Shown in pieces: positions 60,775-64,000 of a stretch of DNA of 64,000 nt. This DNA is from Methylobacterium sp. Leaf104 (GTDB taxonomy: Bacteria > Pseudomonadota > Alphaproteobacteria > Rhizobiales > Beijerinckiaceae). The stretch spans positions 311,138-375,137 of the forward strand of contig NZ_LMMZ01000023.1 of the NCBI RefSeq assembly GCF_001422885.1, given 5' to 3'. Each line of letters starts with the position of its first letter. Position 1 is the first letter of the stretch. The notes under the pieces were generated by a model that was given only the letters and a program-made list of their open reading frames with translations, did no database searches and had not been told where the DNA came from. Both the position numbers and the translations under genes were made by a program.

Positions 60775-61791
60775 TCAGAAGACGGAATGATCGCCGCGCT
60801 CGACCACGGCTTCGCCTCGGACGAGGCGCGCATAATAGTCGAACAGTGTCTGCGAACCCGTCGAAGGGGTGGCGCTCGCATCGTACCGACCCGTCGCCGG
60901 ATCCAGGACGAGCATGGATTCCGTCGCGTAGTAGCGCCCGATGCGGGCGAGCTCCGCTTTCGCGGCGAGGGACGGCACCAGGCGCCCGAACGCACTCAGA
61001 CCCGCTATGATCACGTCCAGCAGCCTGACCGGGACATGCCTGAATCGCGGCTCGCGCCCGAGCAGGGCGAACAGCCGCTCGCCCTGTGCCTTCGGCGTGA
61101 TCGCCTCGCCCGGTCCCCCGATCGGGAGGACGCGATTGCGCCGGTCTTCCCGATCGAGGCACGCGGCGAGATAGGTGCCCAGGTCGTCGTCGCTGATCGG
61201 CTTGCACGCCGTCAGCATTCCGTCACCGAACACCAGGAACGGCTTTCCGCGTCGCACGCGGTCGAGCTGCCCGGAGAGCGACTTGAAGAAGGCCGTGGGC
61301 CGCACGATCGTGTAGTCGAGATCGGATGCGATCAGCGCCCGCTCGAAAGCCAGTTTGGCGTGCTGGAAGGCGAGGACCGGCCTCTGAACGCAGATCGCCG
61401 AGAGAAGGACGACGTGCGTCACGCCCGCAGCCCGGCTCATCTGCAACGCGCTCATCTGCGCCCGATAATCGATCGCCCACGCATCGTCCGGCAATCCCGT
61501 GCGCGACGCGAGGCACGAGACCAGGACGTCGAAGGACTCACCGCGGAACCCGTCACGGTCGAGCGACGCGGGATCGGTGACGTCCGCGTACCGCACGGCG
61601 GCACCGGAGAGCAGCCGGGCAAGGTCCGCTTGTCCCGAAGGATCGGCGCGCTCGGCGCTGCGTCTCACGAGGCATGAGACCGCGTGACCGCGGGCCACCA
61701 ACGCCCGCACGGTCGCACGACCGATCGTGCCGGTCCCGCCGAGAACGAGAACACGTCTCGGTCGGCCCTCCTGCGGTCGATTCACGCTCAC
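60775..61791 (-). CDS. bciA: divinyl (proto)chlorophyllide 8-vinyl reductase
   Basis: A 338-residue NAD(P)-binding protein closely resembling BciA: VLVLGGTGTIGRATVRAL (nucleotide motif, residues about 14-31), FFKSLSGQLDRVRRGKPF, FGDGMLTACKPISDDDL, VLPIGGPGEAITPKAQGE, and YYATESMLVLDPATGRYD are highly characteristic. BciA reduces the 8-vinyl group of chlorophyllides with NADPH in bacteriochlorophyll synthesis. No other bch gene is near, as is common for bciA. A broken copy of its last 240 bases lies at about 36230-36535. Presence of bciA suggests aerobic anoxygenic phototrophy. Confidence 0.88.
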   Translation of the reverse strand: MSVNRPQEGRPRRVLVLGGTGTIGRATVRALVARGHAVSCLVRRSAERADPSGQADLARLLSGAAVRYADVTDPASLDRDGFRGESFDVLVSCLASRTGLPDDAWAIDYRAQMSALQMSRAAGVTHVVLLSAICVQRPVLAFQHAKLAFERALIASDLDYTIVRPTAFFKSLSGQLDRVRRGKPFLVFGDGMLTACKPISDDDLGTYLAACLDREDRRNRVLPIGGPGEAITPKAQGERLFALLGREPRFRHVPVRLLDVIIAGLSAFGRLVPSLAAKAELARIGRYYATESMLVLDPATGRYDASATPSTGSQTLFDYYARLVRGEAVVERGDHSVF

Positions 61792-62146
61792 ACCTCCCGT
61801 GCCGAATTCGACCAGCTCCGGCAGTTTTCAAGGCACGTTAGCATCCGCGACAGAACGAATGGCGAGTTCCCTGGAGCGTGGCCCTGCCTGCGGCATGGCT
61901 CTGCGCGACGTCGCGGACGAATCCCGGAACGGACGGGGCCTGCGGCCGACGAGTGTGCCGCAACGCTGCGCCCAGTCTCGCCGGCGCTCCGGACGGGTGG
62001 GGCGGCTTGATGGCCTGGCGCGAGCGGGGTTCGAGCCGGAAGCGTTCGTTTCAGCGTGTCCGGCGGTGGCGACGATTGATTTCGTCTCGCGGATCTATCG
62101 CCGCCTCACATCAAGGCCCATGGAAAAGCGGGCAATCCGCGCAGTC
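61792..62146. other. Gap without a believable gene
   Basis: 355 bases upstream of bciA. A plus-strand frame here contains GGGTTCGAGCC near 62024, reminiscent of a tRNA T-loop, but its flanks do not pair and no acceptor stem is present. I see no coding frame I trust; the bciA promoter should lie at the left end. Confidence 0.4.
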
Positions 62147-62350
62147 CTAGCGAACGAGGGCCACCACGAGCGTGAGAGCACAGCTCAGCGCCAGGCAGGC
62201 TGAAATCGGCAAGATCCGCAACGCCTTGAAAAAGGAACCTGGGTTGTCGTTGGCAGCACGGCCGCAAGCATGCAGTCTGTAGCGATCGAGCGCAGGCTCG
62301 GGCGGCGTGATCCACTGCTCAGAAGCTTCGAGATTTCTGACGGCAGACAT
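62147..62350 (-). CDS. 67-residue single-pass membrane protein of unknown function
   Basis: Start at ATG 62348-62350, with GGAG nine bases upstream. The soluble N-terminus has an RAANDNP motif that recurs in short rhizobial hypothetical proteins (YRLHACGRAANDNPGSFFKA), and the C-terminus is one membrane segment (LRILPISACLALSCALTLVV). A longer start 14 codons upstream is possible. No operon partner. Confidence 0.5.
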   Translation of the reverse strand: MSAVRNLEASEQWITPPEPALDRYRLHACGRAANDNPGSFFKALRILPISACLALSCALTLVVALVR

Positions 62351-62649
62351 GCAGAAACTCCAATCCTTTCGCGAGCGAGGACCGATATCCACGCGATACG
62401 CACGAACTCGGCTGTTTCTCGGGCGCGTTTCCGAACCGGATTAAGCAGATCGCCGACCCCCTGTCCATGCAAAATAGCGCGTCGCGGGCCGAGAGCGTCG
62501 AACTATACTACTTGAAAGTAGGGGCTGGGCCTGCCTTCGGGCCTGTGCATGCGTCCAGCGAATAACTGGTATTTGGCATCTGGCATACCAAAGCCGCGAG
62601 GTCGGTGTCATAGATGCTGCACCGCAAACGACCACCTGGGCCCCGCACC

Positions 62650-62859
62650 ATGATCACCCTGCTTCTCGCCGTTCTCGCTGCCGGCACTGCCAACGTCGCG
62701 CTGGTGGCCTTCATGGCCGATCGCCTCGGCCCCAAGGCCGGTGCCGCCGCTTCTGCCGGCGAGCTCGTCGCCACGAGCCTGGGCGCGTCCGCCAAGGCCG
62801 GCGCCGTCAAGGTCGGAAACCAGAACGCATCGGCCGGCAGGGCCGCGGTCGCCGCCTGA
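62650..62859 (+). CDS. 69-residue small membrane-associated protein
   Basis: Start at ATG 62650: MITLLLAVLAAGTANVALVA is one hydrophobic segment, followed by a small alanine/glycine-rich soluble part (FMADRLGPKAGAAASAGE, ATSLGASAKAGAVKVG). A strong terminator follows at 62898-62926, supporting a transcribed gene. The 300 bases before it hold a partial palindrome TGGTAT...ATACCA (near 62568-62591), a possible operator, and otherwise nothing clear. Family not recognised. Confidence 0.55.
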   Translation: MITLLLAVLAAGTANVALVAFMADRLGPKAGAAASAGELVATSLGASAKAGAVKVGNQNASAGRAAVAA

Positions 62860-62897
62860 GCCAGCCTCGGCGCCCCATTGAAGCTCTAAGTCCAAGA

Positions 62898-62926
62898 GCC
62901 CTGCCAGTTCCTGGCGGGGCTTTTTT
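62898..62926 (+). terminator. Rho-independent terminator
   Basis: GCCCTGCCAG, loop TTC, CTGGCGGGGC, then six Ts (62921-62926): a ten-pair stem with one T-G wobble followed by a T-run, the clearest intrinsic terminator in the window. It ends the 69-residue gene 38 bases after its stop. Confidence 0.9.
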
Positions 62927-63093
62927 CATGCGCGCCGCGACCGAGCTCGACACGGACCGACGACGGCGACACGGGCGGCCCGCGCGACGGCTCCCGCGTC
63001 GCGGAGGAATTCGCGCAGATCCCGCGGCGCGCTTTAACCTCTCGCTTACCCAAAGCCACGAGGTTGCGGGTCGGAACAGCCCAGGGAGAGAGC

Positions 63094-63375
63094 ATGTCCG
63101 ACACCATCGATACCGTTGGGGTTGCCGGCGACCGTATCCGCTCGATCATCGAGCGCGTCGAGAAGGTCGAGGAAGAGATCAAGGACCTCATGGAAGCCAA
63201 GAAGGAGATCTTCCTCGAAGCCAAGGGCGAGGGCTTGGACGTGAAGATCCTCAAGGAGATCTTGAAGCTGCGCAAGCTGGACCAGGATGCGCGGGACGAG
63301 CACGAGACGCTGCTCGACGTCTACCTGCGTGCGATGGATGCTCCGAGCCCCGCTCCGATGGCCGAGGCGGCCTGA
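63094..63375 (+). CDS. GapR-family DNA-binding protein (DUF2312)
   Basis: A 93-residue protein starting at ATG 63094 (GGGAGAG upstream). It contains the DUF2312 core: RIRSIIERVEKVEEEIKDLM, EAKKEIFLEAKGEGLDVKIL, KEILKLRKLDQDARDEHETL, ending LLDVYLRAMD. This family includes Caulobacter GapR, a small nucleoid protein that binds over-twisted DNA ahead of polymerases and helps topoisomerases. The C-terminal tail differs. Expect a dimer or tetramer in the nucleoid; whether this copy or another is the main GapR of the genome is unknown. Confidence 0.85.
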   Translation: MSDTIDTVGVAGDRIRSIIERVEKVEEEIKDLMEAKKEIFLEAKGEGLDVKILKEILKLRKLDQDARDEHETLLDVYLRAMDAPSPAPMAEAA

Positions 63376-63745
63376 GCGGCCGATCGCGAACCCGACCCGG
63401 CGCCGCGCCGTCGTGGAGGTCCGAGGATCTCCACGGCAGTGCGCCTGAGGATGGCCAGGGCCGAGATCCCGGCCTGCCGCGCCGAACGATTCTGAGTGAC
63501 GGGCACGGGCGTCGACGGGGCAGGGGGCGGCGCGCGCCGCCCGAAAGCGGATGCGTCGGCCGCACGCCCTGCGCCGATCCAGGGCTCCCGAGCCGTCGCC
63601 GCTGGTGATGAGCGGAGTGCTCCACGGGGCTGCGGAAACGGAACATCCTCGGGAAACACCGACATCGCCCTGGGAACGGCCCCTCCGCGAAGGCGCGGTG
63701 ACAGCCTCGGCCATTTCGCCGAGGTCGCCGGTCGCGAGCCCGGCC
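63376..63745. other. Gap without a recognised gene
   Basis: 370 bases between the GapR-family gene and the convergent LuxR-type frame. I found no convincing coding frame, RNA fold or repeat; several long open frames here overlap each other in all directions and look like GC-rich shadows. Confidence 0.4.
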
Positions 63746-64000
63746 TCACCGAACCGGAATGTCACCCTGCAGCCACCCCTGCAGGATCGCGAACTGGACG
63801 ATCTGGGCTCTGCTGGTGATGCCCAGCCTGCAGCAGGCCCTGGCCTTCTGGGTTTCGACGGCCTTGGCGGTGGCTCCGAGGCGATCCGCGACCTCCTTGC
63901 TGGTGAAACCGAACGCCACGTAGCGAAGGATGTCCCGCTCCCGGTCCGTCAGGGAAGCCCTGTCCTCGTCATGGACGGGACCGGCCACGAGGCGATGAGG
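63746..64000 (-). CDS. LuxR-type helix-turn-helix regulator, C-terminal part (cut by window edge)
   Basis: The frame ends at 63746 and stays open to the right edge. A GTG at 63986-63988 would give an 80-residue protein, but has no ribosome-binding site, so a longer regulator cut by the edge is more likely. The peptide has the GerE/LuxR DNA-binding domain: LTDRERDILRYVAFGFTSKE, VADRLGATAKAVETQKARAC, RLGITSRAQIVQFA. The sensing part is outside the window. Typical one-component or response-regulator proteins of this type are common in methylobacteria. Confidence 0.75.
   Translation of the reverse strand, partial: PHRLVAGPVHDEDRASLTDRERDILRYVAFGFTSKEVADRLGATAKAVETQKARACCRLGITSRAQIVQFAILQGWLQGDIPVR

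Noticed and set aside
61850..62150. tRNA-like GGGTTCGAGCC (near 62024) inside a plus-strand open frame
   Set aside because: The bases on both sides do not pair to form a T-stem, there is no acceptor stem or CCA end, and the opposite strand also gives no cloverleaf.

Overview
The window is high-GC alphaproteobacterial chromosome, most likely Methylobacterium/Methylorubrum or a close Rhizobiales relative. The evidence is the gene content and order: dnaK-dnaJ-phospholipid methyltransferase, ispH-thrB, a serine-glyoxylate-type aminotransferase, an Irr-type iron box, a GapR-family protein, a DUF2093 protein, PHA depolymerase and a BciA-type divinyl chlorophyllide reductase. The last suggests an aerobic anoxygenic phototroph. 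It is mostly ordinary chromosome with a few accessory islets. I saw no rRNA, intact tRNA, transposase, phage gene or CRISPR array.

Layout. 1-4.4 kb: the edge of a probable regulator, then a minus-strand CoA-linked set (MFS transporter, class III CoA-transferase, crotonase-fold enzyme, gamma-carbonic anhydrase fold), with GC-rich palindromic repeats on both sides of the transporter. 4.6-11 kb: a glyoxylate/glycine-type set (class V aminotransferase, GntR regulator, threonine aldolase, fused FAD/Fe-S 2-hydroxyacid dehydrogenase) built round two divergent promoters. 11-18.6 kb: SDR, outer-membrane-type protein, spermidine-synthase-like protein, MATE exporter, CPA2 antiporter and a DUF1127 protein. 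18.7-29.7 kb: MocR regulator, ispH, thrB, peroxiredoxin, YqgE, then the dnaK-dnaJ-pmtA block with a clear sigma-32-type promoter, and a histidine-rich secreted protein. 29.7-33 kb: an overlapping nucleoside-salvage operon (cdd, purine nucleoside phosphorylase, deoC, deoA).

33.6-36.5 kb is an accessory islet of five minus-strand genes (transglutaminase-like protein and small unknown proteins), followed by a decayed duplicate of the 3' end of bciA. 36.6-39.8 kb is a lipid A/Kdo block (lpxK, waaA, DUF374 acyltransferase). 39.9-41.7 kb holds a VIT-family gene behind two Irr-like boxes, a metallophosphoesterase and a 50-residue protein. 42-45 kb is a row of three coiled-coil genes, the largest resembling crescentin-type proteins. 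45.9-50.6 kb has phaZ, a PAS-only protein, several small proteins and an alpha/beta hydrolase.

50.9-60.5 kb is a sulfur-acquisition region: metNIQ, then an SsuABC-type importer with three flavin-dependent oxidoreductases of the organosulfur monooxygenase type. 60.8-64 kb has intact bciA, two small proteins, a GapR-family protein and a LuxR-type DNA-binding domain running off the edge. Starts were chosen from ribosome-binding sites, family starts and operon overlaps. All functional calls rest on reading the protein sequences, not on database searches.
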